Assembly (NCBI GenBank): GCA_024663395.1
Contig: JANFAH010000035.1
Span: 372,001 to 436,000, forward strand
Reading direction: 5' to 3'
Length of the DNA: 64,000 nt
Source: Pisolithus tinctorius
Lineage: Eukaryota; Basidiomycota; Agaricomycetes; Boletales; Pisolithaceae
Made by a program: the position numbers and the translations under genes. Each line of letters opens with the position of its first letter. Position 1 is the stretch's first letter. The notes under the pieces are model-generated. The model was not told where the DNA came from. It saw only the letters and a program-made list of their open reading frames with translations, and ran no database searches. This document shows positions 32,001-44,503 of this stretch, one piece after another.

Positions 32001-33811
32001 ATTCAAGGCTGCCATGGGAAGAGGTTCTACTGTCATTACGACTTGCTGCATCACGGAGCGATATCGTTCCAGACGTTTCCCAGATTGGGGTATGCTCCCC
32101 TTCAGGATCGCAAAGTAAGTCGTGTCCAGGAGCGTTCTTCCCTCTTCCGACTCGAGAGCCATCAGATCGTCATAGCATTCTTTCCAAGTTTCCCCAGCTC
32201 TACCTGTCCTGATGAACTCACAAGCCAGACGAGCCCACTCGAACAGACCATCAGATTTTCTGATGACATTCTGGACCTCTGTTGCTCCAATGCTGGAAAG
32301 ACAGTCCAGTTCCTTCGAAACATAAAGCCGGATATCGTGTTCCACCAACTCCCACCGGACGTCGTCCAATGAGGTTGCCTTCACATGTGGAACATCCCTC
32401 ATAACACGTGCGATGTCCGGCAATGGTCTGGACGTCAAAAGGATCCGGAAATTCGCTGGCAGATGCGCAGCTTCTGACGATTTCAGAAGGCCCAGGATAT
32501 CCTTCCTCGATTTCTCCGGCCCACTTTCATCCAACGCATCGATTATCACGACCACATTCCCAACTATCTCTCCACTAATCTTCGACAGCGGCTCCAAGAT
32601 GAATCGTTTCCACTGCTGCACCACATCGCATGTGGTCTTAAGAGCGAGGTTATTTGACACCACATTCGACAATGCTCGTCGAAACGCCGGATCACGATCT
32701 GCCAGATCACGCGCGATAGTAGTCAGAACCTTTTCCTCCCGCCGTTCGGCCCGTCTGTCGCGAGCGAAGCAGAAACAGGCGCCGGGAGCTCCCACATCCT
32801 CCATCCATGATGCGATTGTATGGGCAATGGCAGACTTTCCTCTTCCGGCCTGCCCGTGGAGCCACAAGATACGAGGGGCGTTGACGTCACATGTGGTAAT
32901 CCAGTCGGTGATATCCTTCAAAATTTCTGTTCTGGTACCGTCCAGGCATTTCTTGGTCGTATTCAGGCCCGCGCCAGCGGCGTAAGCCATGCCTTCGAGG
33001 TTCAGGTCTTCAAGAACGTGGTTCATGTTGATCTGGATGTCCCGTATCGCGCGATCCCGATATTGCTGCATCAGGTCACCCAGATTCTTGATGTGGCCAC
33101 GGGCGACGGTCTGCGGGTCGGAAACAAGGCTGTCCCCGATTCTTATCACTGACGGGGTATCACATCAGCACCCTGAAGCGGTTCAGAGGACCATGATCAT
33201 AGGACCTACAGATGTTCTTCTTTTTGCAATATTTTATGACAAACAGCGCTGCAGCACTCATCTCCTGTGAAATCTTCCGTAACGTCTCCTTCATATTATC
33301 CATATTCTCAATGGTATCCTTTTCCATAAGAAATTCGTAGAGATCCTTTACGGTATTGAGGAGGCCGAACACCTCGTTGTCCAGGTTTGCTTGGTTAATA
33401 AGCAACTAATGAGGACTATATGAGCGAGGGATCCATGAGAAGAATGAGGAAGTACTTGAGAAGCAGCGGTGAGAATCCCTAACGCAAACTGGATATAAGG
33501 GTGGACCTTTGCGCTTACATCAGTGTGTGCGGGCGACAGAAGCTTAACACGCCTACATTCGATAGAGTGGTAACGCAGGAGTTGAACAACTTGAGAGGCT
33601 GGAGAATCGCCTCGATATTTTGGATCTTCGTTACCGCGGTATCGGCCTGCCCGACAACACCCACAGCGGTTTGCAATACCTGGGGGGTGGGTTTCATGTC
33701 AACCATTGCCTGTTGTGCAACATTAACTTTGTTGCCGATTCTGGTGTCGGTTGTCTCTGTAGTAGAAGGCTCTGATCGTGTCTGGTTCGACCGATGGAAG
33801 AGGTATCCCAT
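29004..33811 (-). CDS. NACHT-WD40 STAND/NLR-type receptor (six exons)
   Basis: Exons on the minus strand: 33811-33557, 33506-33456, 33405-33210, 33148-31479, 31431-29364 and 29311-29004. All introns are GT-AG, 47-61 bp, and keep frame. The N-terminal 170 or so residues form a helical effector-like region as in other Agaricomycete NACHT-WD proteins. NACHT: LWLHGQAGRGKSAIAHT (Walker A) and VVVIIDALDESG (Walker B). From 31200 to about 29427 there are 14 WD40 repeats of 43 residues, nearly identical (GHTSxVxSVAFSPDGxRIV), enough for two seven-blade propellers. The last exon adds about 100 residues unrelated to WD40. Fungal relatives such as HET-E and HET-D sense ligands in non-self recognition. 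No stop is seen in the spliced frame. The start is the least certain point because two other frames overlap upstream. Confidence 0.9.
29427..31200 (-). repeat. 14 tandem 129-bp WD40-coding repeats
   Basis: Each unit is 129 bp (43 codons). Most of the unit is invariant even at DNA level, so the array has been homogenised recently. Variation is concentrated just after the GH pair, at the K/N before RI, and at the residues flanking the D of the SGSxDxTVRVW motif. Confidence 0.92.
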
Positions 33812-34400
33812 CCTGGAGAACAGCTTTCGAGAGGTGTTCGCTGACGTTCCAGCGGTCGAGGGGGCGTCGGCAGAGGGGTGAGAAGCTCCTTGTGACTGGT
33901 TGGGCAGAGATCAACAAATACCATCGCGTGCAAGGTATAAAATGCGGACCGAGTTAGGTGCAGTCGAACTGGGTCTTTCGGAGCTAACCAAACGATGTTT
34001 CTTCAACTGCTTGCGAGCCATTGAGAAATCAGTATTTTGTGCAAGGTTTGTAGGTTGAGGGGTGTATATCAAGCAGTTTCAGATTCAGGTGTTGAAAGCG
34101 CCGACATGCTGTGGACACGTTGCAGGTGCCACTGCTAGACGCCTGGAGCACGGGCCAGAAACATACGCAGTCACGCTCTCTTTTATATGGAGTAAGAAAA
34201 TTGATTCCTTCATGCTCGCGTTGAAGAGAACATCGACGCTAAGTCTACGAACGCTTTCGCTATGCAGTGTGAGCTGTAGTATCTCGCAGAATCTGATCAT
34301 CCAGTTCTGTAACTCGTGGACGAAGGCCCCAGTCATTGATCGAGTTCGGTTCAGCAGCAGAGATTCAAATGTAACTCAGGGTTGGCTTGTGCATTTCACA
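33812..34400. other. Upstream region of the NLR gene
   Basis: Short open frames on both strands but no recognised protein. A plus-strand gtataaaatg occurs at about 33936, pointing away from the NLR gene. It may hold the NLR promoter on the minus strand, but no clear TATA box was seen there. Confidence 0.35.
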
Positions 34401-34855
34401 CACAGCGAGTTTTCCACTATATAGTACCCTGTTATATGTAATACAATATGTCAATCTCACACTTAGAGTTTGTGATGGCATACTGAAAAAATCCATACTT
34501 GAAGTTTAGATCCTTTTCTACACGTTTGCTCAGGTTTGAAGTCAGAGCGAACATCTAATCATTCTGTAAACAATAAGTATGGATGAATAGCAGATGTTGT
34601 CCAAGATAGGAAGTTATGTCAACACGTGCAGTGCAGGGTGAAACTTTAAGTTTTGTCCTAATTTGCATAACTGACAATACACAAAGTGCTGCCAAAATTC
34701 CAGTAACAGATTTTACTTCAAGTCTAGAATTAGTGTTCCTACACATGCTTGCACTTGAAGTTTTGCCACTGTCTATACTAATTGCCCGACAGTCACCTGT
34801 TCATCGCCCAATGATTGCCCTGTCATCGCAAAACAGTCGCCCAGCATGATCATCC
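34401..34855 (-). repeat. 455-bp interspersed repeat, copy 1
   Basis: The reverse complement of 56981-57435 over its entire length. It begins cacagcgagttttccac and ends gatgatcatcc-like on the outer side. It contains several acttcaagt/acttgaagt motifs and, near one end, spaced gatcgccc-like repeats. No terminal inverted repeat or ORF is evident; a non-autonomous element is likely. Confidence 0.85.
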
Positions 34856-34970
34856 TATAATTATCGTAGCTATTGTTACATGGTCATCATATTTCCCTAA
34901 GTAGATCCTACAAATTTTTTTCCATGATGCCTTGACATTTGTCAGTCCTATCATTGCAAGAATTCAACAG

Positions 34971-37900
34971 TCAAATCAGAGTGGCATGAGACAGAGCTTC
35001 ACTCACTCGACTCAACGTAAGAATGACAACACGGTCATCAGATATTGGCCACCATGCACAGTGACTCATAACCCATGATACCTCAACTTTCTCCAGTGTT
35101 GTGGAAAGCATGTGGCTGTAGGTCTTTGCTGGGAAATGTGGGTAGCATGCAAAGGGGTCATTTGTGCCTTTGTTCAAAACCAGGGGACACTGCTGGCAGA
35201 CAGCAAATGTGGACCGTCCATCCTGTTCATATATGTATTTGATGCTCGCAGGAACTGGAGGCAAAGATCAGTTGCCTGACAGGTGAATCAGAGCAAGTAC
35301 CACAGGAACCAGAAGTGAAATCCATCACCTGATGGGTGAAACATAATCAGAGAGTTTCCTACATGAGTGGCAATGCGGCTATAGACCACTCCACCATATC
35401 TGATATGGGCCTGCAGCATCACATCCTGTTTATGAATCAAGTTGTACAGGTCTGGAGGGGTAGTGGTTGACTTCCTCATCCAGGAACAATCAGAGTCGTA
35501 TTCATTGTCATTGCCATAAGCATGATCTAAGAGGACCTTGCATTCTTGGACTGCATTGGGACAATCCGGGTGGGAGAGCCAGCTGCGGAGGCGTGCACCC
35601 CTGAGATAGGAATGTAGCATTGTTGCCTCCAATTCACCTGTATGAAATGAGAATAATGTCTTCCTGAAATTGACATTGTTTGACTCACCGAATTTGTGGT
35701 TGGTGGGGAGATGCTGGAGAACACTGATTAAGCGCTCGAAAGGAAAGGTCCACCATGAATGGACAGGTCCAAAAAGGATAAGGTAGTCATATATATGAAA
35801 GGCAGCATGATGATTTGGACGCAAGTTGAATGTCAGATGTACTTGTTTCAGGTTCCCAACATAATGTGCAATGTATGAGCAGTATGCATTAGCCCTTTGA
35901 GTACTCATTATCTGGGAGCATGCGATGTTGACCAGGGAAATGAGGTCCATAGTATGATCCAGAATAAACTTGTCACCTGGCTTCAGTTCATTGACATCAG
36001 GTGCTCCCCACAAGCTGATGAGGGCAAGAGGGATATGAACAGTGATGAGTGTCTGCCACTCATCTGCTTTAATTGTTCCAGTGGATGGATGGCCAAAGTT
36101 AGCTGGCACTGAACTGAACCACGATGGCAGTACTGTGTTCCGTATAACATTGCAGATGCAACCTAAGATCTTTGTTGTGTCATAGCAATCTTGTACATGC
36201 TTTTGCACACTGGAAAACAATGGCATCGTTTGGCGCTAAGAAGACTATAAACAATCACAATCTTTGTGGAAGAAAGATGACACCTCACCCATTCAACTAA
36301 AGCTTTGGCATAAGCAATCTTATACACTCTGCCGGTCTTCAATGGTGCACAGCCCAGACTCTGACAGACAAATTTGAGCGCGTTGAAGTTTTTGCGGTAG
36401 AGTGATTCCTGAAGAGTTGTGAACACTGAAGCCAGAGGTGTGTCTTGTGAAGATATCGGAGAAACGAGCAGTGTATGAATCGCAGATACTTGAATGATTT
36501 CCTTCTGAGTCAGCAAGGTAGTGGTTGGGTCCGCTTGGATGAAGTCGTGGTGGAAGGCAGGGAATTTCGAGGTTGTTGTCACTGAATCTTCTGTAGATAA
36601 CCCCAACAGAGTGCATATGTGGTGTTGGACCAGCCCCTCCAGAATGCAATGCATTGAATTGATGACGAGTTGACATGTGGGATCCCAGTAAGGAAGATGC
36701 CAAAGTTCCGAGTAGTGTACACCATGATCTTTGAAGAGTCGCTCTCGGTCTGCAGATGAGACTGCATCCTGCCATTGCTCAGCATGAAAATGAAGTTTAT
36801 CTCGATCCTGGGGAGCCCAATGCTCACAGTCAACTCTACCATAGTTATTCTTATGATAGCAATCGCACACACTGCAGAAAAAGTGGCTGCTGACGCCAGT
36901 GAGTGCTGCCAGATGACAAGCAGCAGGAAGATCACACATGATGAGTGCAATGGCACTGCGAGTGACCCAACCATCAGGGAATTTAGCTGTTTTTGAGAAG
37001 CGGATGCCACGTTCCCAAGCAACGAGCAAGTCGTCGATCAAGGGACATATGTAATGATTAAGTTTTTCTAGGGATGGCTGTTTTGGGCCAGGAATAATAC
37101 CTGCTGAACATGAGTGTTCATTCTCTGGACACTCTTGTGAATGAGAACATACCAGCTAAGTATAGGTTTTCTGGCTTGTAGCAGATGTCCAGTGGTAAAT
37201 TAAGGCAAGCCATGGATATGATTCCTGAAGATACGGTCGCCCCATGCTGACACATCCCCTCTGGGTTGAAGAAATCGACATGTAGCACAAAAGCATAGCG
37301 GCCTTCATCTCCCCTGTCAACGAAGAGTTTACCTGGTTGGAGACCTGTAAACTGGCAGAGGAACTCAGCTTCAAAGGGATTCGTGACAAAGCGAGGTGGT
37401 GACAAGTGGAGCGACTTTGCGAGGTCATCGCAAGCTGTGTCCATCATAATTTCGATGTCGCGATGGGAAAGGAGGCCAGCGAGGTAGTCTTTGAAGTCAT
37501 GGTACAGAAAAACTTTCTTGGGATGAAGCTGACCATCAGAACGTTCATCCAGCAGTGGTTCACCACAGACAGTCTCGGGTGTAGGATGATTGGTACAGTG
37601 GGGGGGGGTAACTTGCAATCTTGGAGCCATTCACATATGTTGGTGCATATGTACAATGACAACTGCAGATAGCATAAGGAATGGTGTTACCCGTGAGCTT
37701 GAATTTGCTGAGGGCGCTGGCGATAGACGATGGGATTTGTGCGAGGATGTTTTCATGAGAGACACTAAGCTGTCCACTGGTATCCTTGAAGGCGAGGAAC
37801 AGTAGAAGGGAAAGGGCGTTCATGATAAAGTTGCCTGCCCGAGTACCGACATCCATTACTATACTGCAGATGACACCAATGACCAGTGTGACTTGTGCGA

Positions 37901-38793
37901 TAGTGTCCATATGATTGATGGGAGAGCAATATTGGTCATCTGCCAGAAATGTCACCTTGAGTTCAGAGCTAGGGCTAGGGCTAGAATCACTACACACCGG
38001 CCATGAAAGGTACAGGCTGAAAGTCTTCAGGGGATGGTGTCACAGGCCTACTTTTGAGTATGGATTCTAGCTCATCCATAGTTTCGATGACCACTCTCTT
38101 GTGCGCAACTATGCAATTGGCACAGCACTTTATGTCGTTGGTTGCCTGGCGGAGCAGACTAAGTTCTCTGCTGATGGTAGTAAAACTTTGTCCATCCAGC
38201 AGAAGGCGGGAACATCTTTGTATTCAGGAGTCAATATTTGATAAAACCTTCATAGCCCTGCTAGTTTGCTGATGAACATTCCTGATCTGAGGACAGGTAT
38301 CATGTGGAATGGCTTTGGCAGTCAATAATGGTGGCTGAGCACTTGTGGGGGCGCAGGAGAAGCTCGATGTATTCATGAGATGGTGGAGAGATTGGGTGAT
38401 ACCAGAAGTGATAGAAATAGGGTTTCGCAGACCAGCCAGGATGTCAGCAGTGGCTCCCATCTGCTGGAATTCCTCACAGGAGTTCCACATTTTAGAAGCA
38501 TGGGGCATGGAGTTCGGACCATCGTCGGTGATGGTAAGAGCCACTAAATGGCTAGCTAGGGCATCTGAAGGAGAGGCTAATTCTGATGATTCAAGTACGT
38601 GTTCTGGAAGAGTTCTATCTAGAGCATGAGGTAGTGTTTGGTGGGTATGGGGGTCTGCTCGAGGGGATTCACTTCGCTGTTTTATGTGTTTCAGATGCAG
38701 CAACAAACGATGGGAGTCCATGAGAACACCCCTGCCATTTTCCCTGACGCATTCTTCGCAGGTGCACCACTTCAGGATGGGTGAGGCAGGCAT
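34971..38793 (-). pseudogene. Plavaka/Tnp2-type (CACTA-like) transposase, broken
   Basis: Minus-strand gene. It starts MPASPILKWCTCEEC, an N-terminal Cys cluster typical of Plavaka-type proteins. Later pieces are KKVFLYHDFKDYLAGLL, ACLNLPLDICYKPENLYLAG, a 52-bp intron (37152-37101), then LNHYICPLIDDLLVAW, SRTAKFPDGW-like core (here SKTAKFPDGW), CDLPAACHLA and FCSVCDCYH. A 53-bp intron (36288-36236) follows, then IKADEWQTLITVHIPLALIS, and a C-terminal block (PPVPASIKYIYEQDG, then CYPHFPAKTYS). Introns splice in frame, but a TGA near 38224, a frame change near 37990, a homopolymer shift at 37600 and a break near 35265 disable it. The enzyme would cut out and re-insert its element; termini were not located. 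Confidence 0.85.
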
Positions 38794-39253
38794 AACAGCA
38801 ACCTGTAATTGTATTAGCACAACATTCACATGTGCCACTATGTAGTCATACCTAGAACGATAGACAGTGAGCTCACAAATGAAGCAGTAGAGGAATGTCT
38901 GTGTCACAGCACAAGAACAAGTATGGGCAATGGCCAAGACTGGGCAGGCTGCAGTCGCTTTTATATCCTAGAATGAGAAGAAGAACAAGACAAATTGCCA
39001 TTGACCGGTACATACTTGCGATGAAACACAGACCCTGCCAAGCGCTGTTCATCCTCCACTACGATTCATACATCATGAAAAACAAGATCCTATATAAAGA
39101 AAATTCGTCAGCATACATGAGTTGAGAACAAGGCCACTGACAGGCTGGCACTATGGAGTAGCATAAGAACAACTGCCACTGGTCGATACACAACTATAAA
39201 ATGAATGTAGTCCTACAATGATCTATTGATGAATTGAATATGGTAGATGTTAG
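38794..39253. other. Spacer with no recognised gene
   Basis: AT-rich; it may contain the 5' end of the Plavaka element. No terminal CACTA-like repeat was identified with confidence. Confidence 0.35.
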
Positions 39254-39960
39254 ACAATATGGATTGAAACCATATTTGGATTAATGTTGGACTCACTCAT
39301 GCGTGTCTTGACGACGTTGGGTTTCTAGCTTTGCGACCTTGTCAATTAGTCGTCAAGCGGTTTGGAAACGCATTCAGATTGGAAAACAATAAAAAATTAT
39401 CGCCAGGATGGCCGCTAAAAAGGTAGCAAGACCTAGGTATGCTTAATTAATTAGATTAAACATGTACGCAGAGTTAGTATGCGACCAACCTGTGTGTGGT
39501 GACAGGTATGCGACGTCATGGGTTATAGGGACCTGCAGATAATTATTAATGGTCCTGGAGTATGTAGTCAGATTGATAACCAAATAAGCAGCATACTTTG
39601 TGCTTATCTTTATTGAATGCCGCATCATATTGTTGCTTCCTCAGGCATATGAATTTTATTATATCTTCGTCTACACTCATATTATTGAAATTCTACAGTA
39701 CTCATCAGTTCTGTGTTGATGGTCACATCGCACCATCTTCGCAAAGACTACTATTAATATTGATGTAATTCTAATTCTAATACTACAGTGTCTAATGCTA
39801 AAGTGGTGGGCTGCGAGCGAAGAAGGTTAATAGATTGCTGAGTACTAAGAAGTGATGAGTGACTTGCCTGTAGGTGGTGGAAAGAAGGAAAAAGTGTTTG
39901 TGAGAAATTTCGTCGTTGATATACTGAACGCAACTCACGCTCACATGCTCCCATTAGGTG
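39254..39960. repeat. Palindromic repeat family, copy A (left half only)
   Basis: It matches the left half of copy B (43095-43760) almost from end to end: gacaatatggattg, tttctagctttgcgacctt, a gacaggtatgcgacgtcatg block, then ggtggtggaaagaagg and gttgatatactgaacgcaac. It stops where copy B folds back, so it has lost the mirrored half. It carries its own substitutions. Confidence 0.8.
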
Positions 39961-40214
39961 GCGTAAGCTTACCGCTGATATAACTGTGCCATGGAAGTTT
40001 CAATGTTATCATGCGCTCTAAAGAGTATTCCAAAATGAAAATGTCATCACATTCATATGAGACGACATGCAAGATGACGTGCAGTCATCTAAACAATAGG
40101 GCATATAAGTGGGTATGTGGGTTATAGCTGTAAGTTTGTGTGAGATGTACACGTATGATAGATTCTAGGCACAAAGGTACAAGTTATTGGGGTTGGCTGT
40201 ATCCAGCACATTGA
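39961..40214. other. Spacer, nothing recognised
   Basis: No coding or repeat signal apart from AT-rich sequence. Confidence 0.3.
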
Positions 40215-41067
40215 CTACTCACCTACAGTTCGAGTCAGACAGTTCACTCGGGTGAGGAGTCTCTTCTTATCTTTTGCTGGTGCCTTGATGAAAGGTACTT
40301 GAGACAAAGGTGGATCATATTGATAACAGGCCAACAGTGCTCGTAGTCCTTGAGTCGCGGGAACTGTTGCCTGGCCTAAAATGAGTGAGTAAATTCCCTC
40401 CGGACACAATAAATAACCTACAATGCCTGTGACTTTCTGAACAGCCTTGAAATCCTGGTAGCTCCTGCTTTTCGTCATATTGAGATACTTCTTCACTGCA
40501 GTGTGGACGACTCGCTGCCAGGTCTTACCTTAGTTAATGAAGCACATCGTCAACGATGTACATACCTTGAGTTTACGCATCTCATTGTCACTCCATCGCA
40601 AGTGCTCCTCAAGGTTGTATCCACCCCTTCCTGGGCAGCCTACCTCACCGGGTGGTTTCCGAATTTTAGTGGTAAGCTCAATAGACTCGAGGCTGGTGAG
40701 TGAGGAGTCTGATGGTGAAGGCGAAGATCGTGGTTCCCCAACATCAACACTGGTGAAACTGACTGTCTTTGGTGACTGAGGCGATTTGGGTGTATCCTGA
40801 TTGGGCGACTGTGGCCGAGGCAATTTGGGTGTATCCCGAGCGGACATCTGGCTGGACTGGGGTGACTGCGCCCTACATAGCTCCTTTCTATTCTCTAAAG
40901 AGGTCTGACAGCTCATGGGGCTCATTTCTTGCTCCACTACCAACATGCCAGACCTGCTGATACACCATCTTGGCCTGCGAGGATAACAAGGGTAAAATCT
41001 CCACCGGGTGGGGAACAAGGGGGGGAACGGATCGAGACCTTGCGTGTTGCGACCTGACAGGAGGCAT
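40215..41067 (-). pseudogene. Agaricomycete hypothetical gene, probably broken
   Basis: Minus-strand reading from an ATG at 41067 (MPPVRSQHARSRSVPPLVP), a Ser/Arg/Pro-rich start. A frame change near 40910 leads to a proline-rich stretch with short repeats (PKLPRPQSPNQ, PKSPQSPK), then RKPPGEVGCPGRGGYNLEEH. After an apparent short intron it continues as TWQRVVHTAVKKYLNMTKS and RSYQDFKAVQKVTGI. The GRPxxGGYNLE block followed by a helical region recalls a family of unknown function that I believe is common in Agaricomycetes. Exon borders are not certain. Confidence 0.45.
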
Positions 41068-41369
41068 GGGGATTCGGTTTGATTCAGTCACTGGGAGGAA
41101 TTTATGAGAGTATTTATGAGACGGGCAGGTTATTGTTACCTGCATCATTGTTTCCGATCAATCAATCATGATGGCATTCTCATTGTGTGGAGTTAGTTGC
41201 CTGGTTGCGAACGCCATGCTTCTCTGTATTTTTCTTATTGGTCCATCCCTAATATAATGATTTGTACCTTGATCTAACAACAGACATCCGATTGGCACCA
41301 TGCACCAGGAATGAACAATTTCTTCGACACTACTGATTCTGTTTGCCCCTGCTGCTGGCACATTATCTT

Positions 41370-42110
41370 AGATAGAACATAACATAGGAGGGTGGAGAAA
41401 CAGACCTGGGTGGAATCGCAGGAGTCATCATTATGTGGGGGAGAAACTTTGGAAAGCTGTCAAGGAAGCACTAAGCAGAGACACAGTCAAGACAAAGGAT
41501 GCCCTACCCTTCTCGTGCACCTCTGCATGATTCCAAAAGCTAAACCAATGGCATCCGCAGTTACACACTCAATATCATCGCAGAATTTCTCATCCATCGG
41601 CCCCTGGAAATCTGCTAAGTGGTGCCGCACTATACTAATGATGTGGGCTTCGAGATTAACCAAAGACAACTGGGTATCTTGGAACGACATTCAATTGAGG
41701 TGAAATAGATTGAACAAAGTAGATACTCACTGCCTGAGCTAGCAGAAGACTGGATATTGGTATCTTGGAACGATGTTGAGTTGAGGCAAAGTGGATTGAG
41801 TGTAGTAACAATACTTACCAGTGTCAAGGGAAGGCAAGAGTGCACTGCCAGAGGTAGCACTGAAATACTGTGTTGCTTGTGTAGAAGTACCATCGCTCCC
41901 ACTAACTGCTGCGTATGTTCGTCAAAAATCAGGCATTCAAATTTCATTGCACACCAGAGTTACCAGAAGCGCCCCAGACCATTGCGCCGCATCAGACCAG
42001 CCGGGAGGAGCGTGAGCATGCAGATGGGGTGGAGGCTGATAACGACGAACCAGGGCAATGCATGTAGGGATGGAGATGGTTGTGGGAATGCTTCACATGA
42101 CGAGTAGGTT
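41370..42110 (-). CDS. Hypothetical small multi-exon gene (tentative)
   Basis: A minus-strand frame at 41690-41487 (VRHHLADFQGPMDEKFCDD and following) looks protein-like. Upstream on the same strand lie two intron-like segments starting GTGAGTAT (41733 inward) and GTAAGTATT (41819 inward). They are similar to each other and enclose a very short exon of about 20-25 bp. The rest of the gene could not be assembled and no domain is known. It may be a decayed gene. Confidence 0.3.
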
Positions 42111-42364
42111 CTGCCATGTGTGTGGTGAAAATCGGCTATGACAGGAGATGTTATATGGTAAGATTGTTATTGTCAGCACAGGGCATTGCAGAAAACGCAC
42201 AAGACAATTGTTGTCACCAGCATCACGCCTTGACCAAGATAACAAAGTCAAACCTAAATAAATATGAAATGAGAATCAAACATTCATAATGAAAACTATG
42301 CACACCGATTATTGCTGTCATCGCCAAATGTTTGCATAGGTGATGTTTACATATGGTCTAGATA

Positions 42365-42650
42365 GTGTTACTTTGCTACTTCCTCTATTGGGAGTTCAAT
42401 ACCAAGGGCTGCACCCCACACGAGTAATACAATGTACATACAGAACAAGCAAACTAACACACTGCAAAAACCTAGCATCAGGGATGGAATGAAGGAAGCC
42501 AAGTCTACCAGGTAGGCGAAAAAGAGCAGGGCACAAAATGCCATGAAGCTGGAGGACAACATGGACCAAATGCCAACTTTCGCACAAGGGACACCTGGTC
42601 TGGCACCTCATACAGGGATGTTTCTTGTGCATACGCCTAATCCGGTCATG
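42365..42650 (-). CDS. Hypothetical membrane protein fragment
   Basis: The minus-strand frame gives MLSSSFMAFCALLFFAYLVD, followed by FIPSLMLGFCSVLVCLFCMYIVLLVW. These are two strongly hydrophobic stretches separated by a short polar turn, with an acidic tail IELPIEEVAK. Two membrane-spanning helices are likely. Upstream codons stay open beyond the ATG, so the true start may lie in another exon. No family was recognised. Confidence 0.35.
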
Positions 42651-43094
42651 AATGCAGGTTGTAGAACCACGGAATTTTACTCACGATGAGCAGGGCGACA
42701 GCCTGAACTTATGAAGCGGCTTTCTGTTTGAGCAGGAAGCATGCTGAATCGTTGACAGTCAGTTCAGTGTTTGCTACAGGGGTTTGGGGTTATCAACTCA
42801 CACTGGTTGCAGGAGTAGGGACTGAATCTACCACAAGTCCCCCCCCCCCCCTTGCACTATATATGGAAGGGACCTAACTCCTGGCTTGATACTAGCCTTA
42901 TTTGTAATAGTGTAGACCAACTTGATGACCGTGGGCTTTTGTTTTCACTTGAGGGAAGAGCTGTATTAATGGGAAGCGTCGTAGGAATGAGGTGAGCGCA
43001 CCCGTTGTCAGGTGCCATGAAGGGTGATATATATGCAATGTGTTGACAGGTGGGGGGACCGCCGCAAGGGCATGGGAAAAAACGAATGGGTGCT
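42651..43094. other. Spacer with poly-C tract
   Basis: A run of 12 C residues (about 42839-42850) and no recognised gene. Confidence 0.3.
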
Positions 43095-44335
43095 ATTTTA
43101 GACAATACGGATTGGAGTCATGTTTGGATTAAGGTTGAACTCACTCATGTGCATCTTGACAACATTGGGTTTCTAGCTTTGCGACCTTGACAATTGGTCA
43201 TCAAGCCATTTGGAAACATGCATTCGGATTGAAAAACAATAAAAAATTGTCGCCATGATGGCCACTAATTGGGTAGGAAGGCCTAGATATGCGTAAATGA
43301 TTAAATTAAGACCAACCTGGGCGTGGTGACAGGTATGCAACGTCATGGGTTACAGGGACCTGCACAGACATAATGGTCCTGGGGTATATAGTCAGATTGA
43401 TAACCAAGTAAACAGCGTACACTGCTTATCTTTATTGAATGCGCATACGCAATTTTATTATATCTTCGTCTACACTTGTATTATAGATTATTCGGCTCAT
43501 GTCGAATGTTTTCGCGTTGACGGTTGCACCATCTTTGCAAATACTACATACTACTATCAATACTGATATAATTCTAGTTATTCTAATGCTACAGTGTCTA
43601 ACGCTAGAGTGGTGGGCTGCGAGCAAAGATGGTTAATAGAATGCCAAGTATTGAGAAGCGACGACTTACCTGTCGGTGGTGGAAAGAGGGAAAAGGTGTT
43701 CGTGAGAAAAGTCGTCATTGATATACTGAACGCAACTCATGATCACGTGGTAGCCGCAGCAAAGATCGCCACCACTAAACACGAGCACGTGATCGTGAGT
43801 TGTGTTCAGTATATCAACGACGACTTTTCTCACGAACACCTTTTCCCTCTTTCCACCACTGACAGGTAAGTTGTTGCTTCTCAATACTTGGCATTCTATT
43901 AACCATCTTCGCTCGCAGCCCACCACTCTAGCATTAGACACCGTAGCATTAGAATTAGATTTACATCAATATTGATAGTAGCCTTTGCAACTAGAACTAG
44001 AATTAGATCAATATTCATAGTAGTCTGCGATGATGGTGCGATGCGACCGTCAACGTGAAACTTAAACTTCAAATGATTGCTATCGACGGTAGTTCATACT
44101 GCGGCTGTCATCAATTTAAACATTCGACATGAGCTGAACAATCCTATAATACGAGTGTAGATGTAGATGAAGATATAATAAAGTTGGGTATACATGAGGC
44201 GATGGCTTAGAAGCAATGATATGAAGTGCATTCCATGAAGATAAGCACAGTGTACGCTGCTTACTCTGTTATCAATCTGACTACATACCCCTAGACCATT
44301 CTTCCATCCTGTTGTCCACATCAAAAGACACTGTC
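43095..44335. mobile_element. Palindromic element, copy B (complete fold-back form)
   Basis: The sequence from about 43360 is mirrored up to about 44310 around a centre near 43772. The inner arms (acttacctgtcggtggtgg to gatcacgtg, then the complement) are nearly perfect for over 200 bp, separated by a short spacer (gtagccgcagcaaagatcgc and following, about 34 bp). The outer arms diverge more. No transposase ORF. The left extension 43095-43360 is shared with copy A. A 91-codon ORF appears on both strands only because of the symmetry. Confidence 0.82.
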
Positions 44336-44503
44336 TTTTGTCCTATTGTCCAGGACAATAGCAGTTCTGCTTGCCAAGCTTAGCGCCCCCCCCCTCAAAT
44401 AGTGGAAATTGTTGCCTTATATTGCTTTGTTAGTACTTCCCCCCTCACTCCATTTACCGCTCACTAGTTACTTCCAGCTCTTTCGACAACACCCCTGCTA
44501 TCA

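Noticed and set aside
32413..33152. 190- and 110-codon plus-strand frames opposite the NACHT exon
   Set aside because: Antisense shadows of a GC-rich conserved exon.
43594..43941. 91-codon ORFs on both strands of the palindromic element
   Set aside because: They are the same peptide read from mirrored arms, with no domain.
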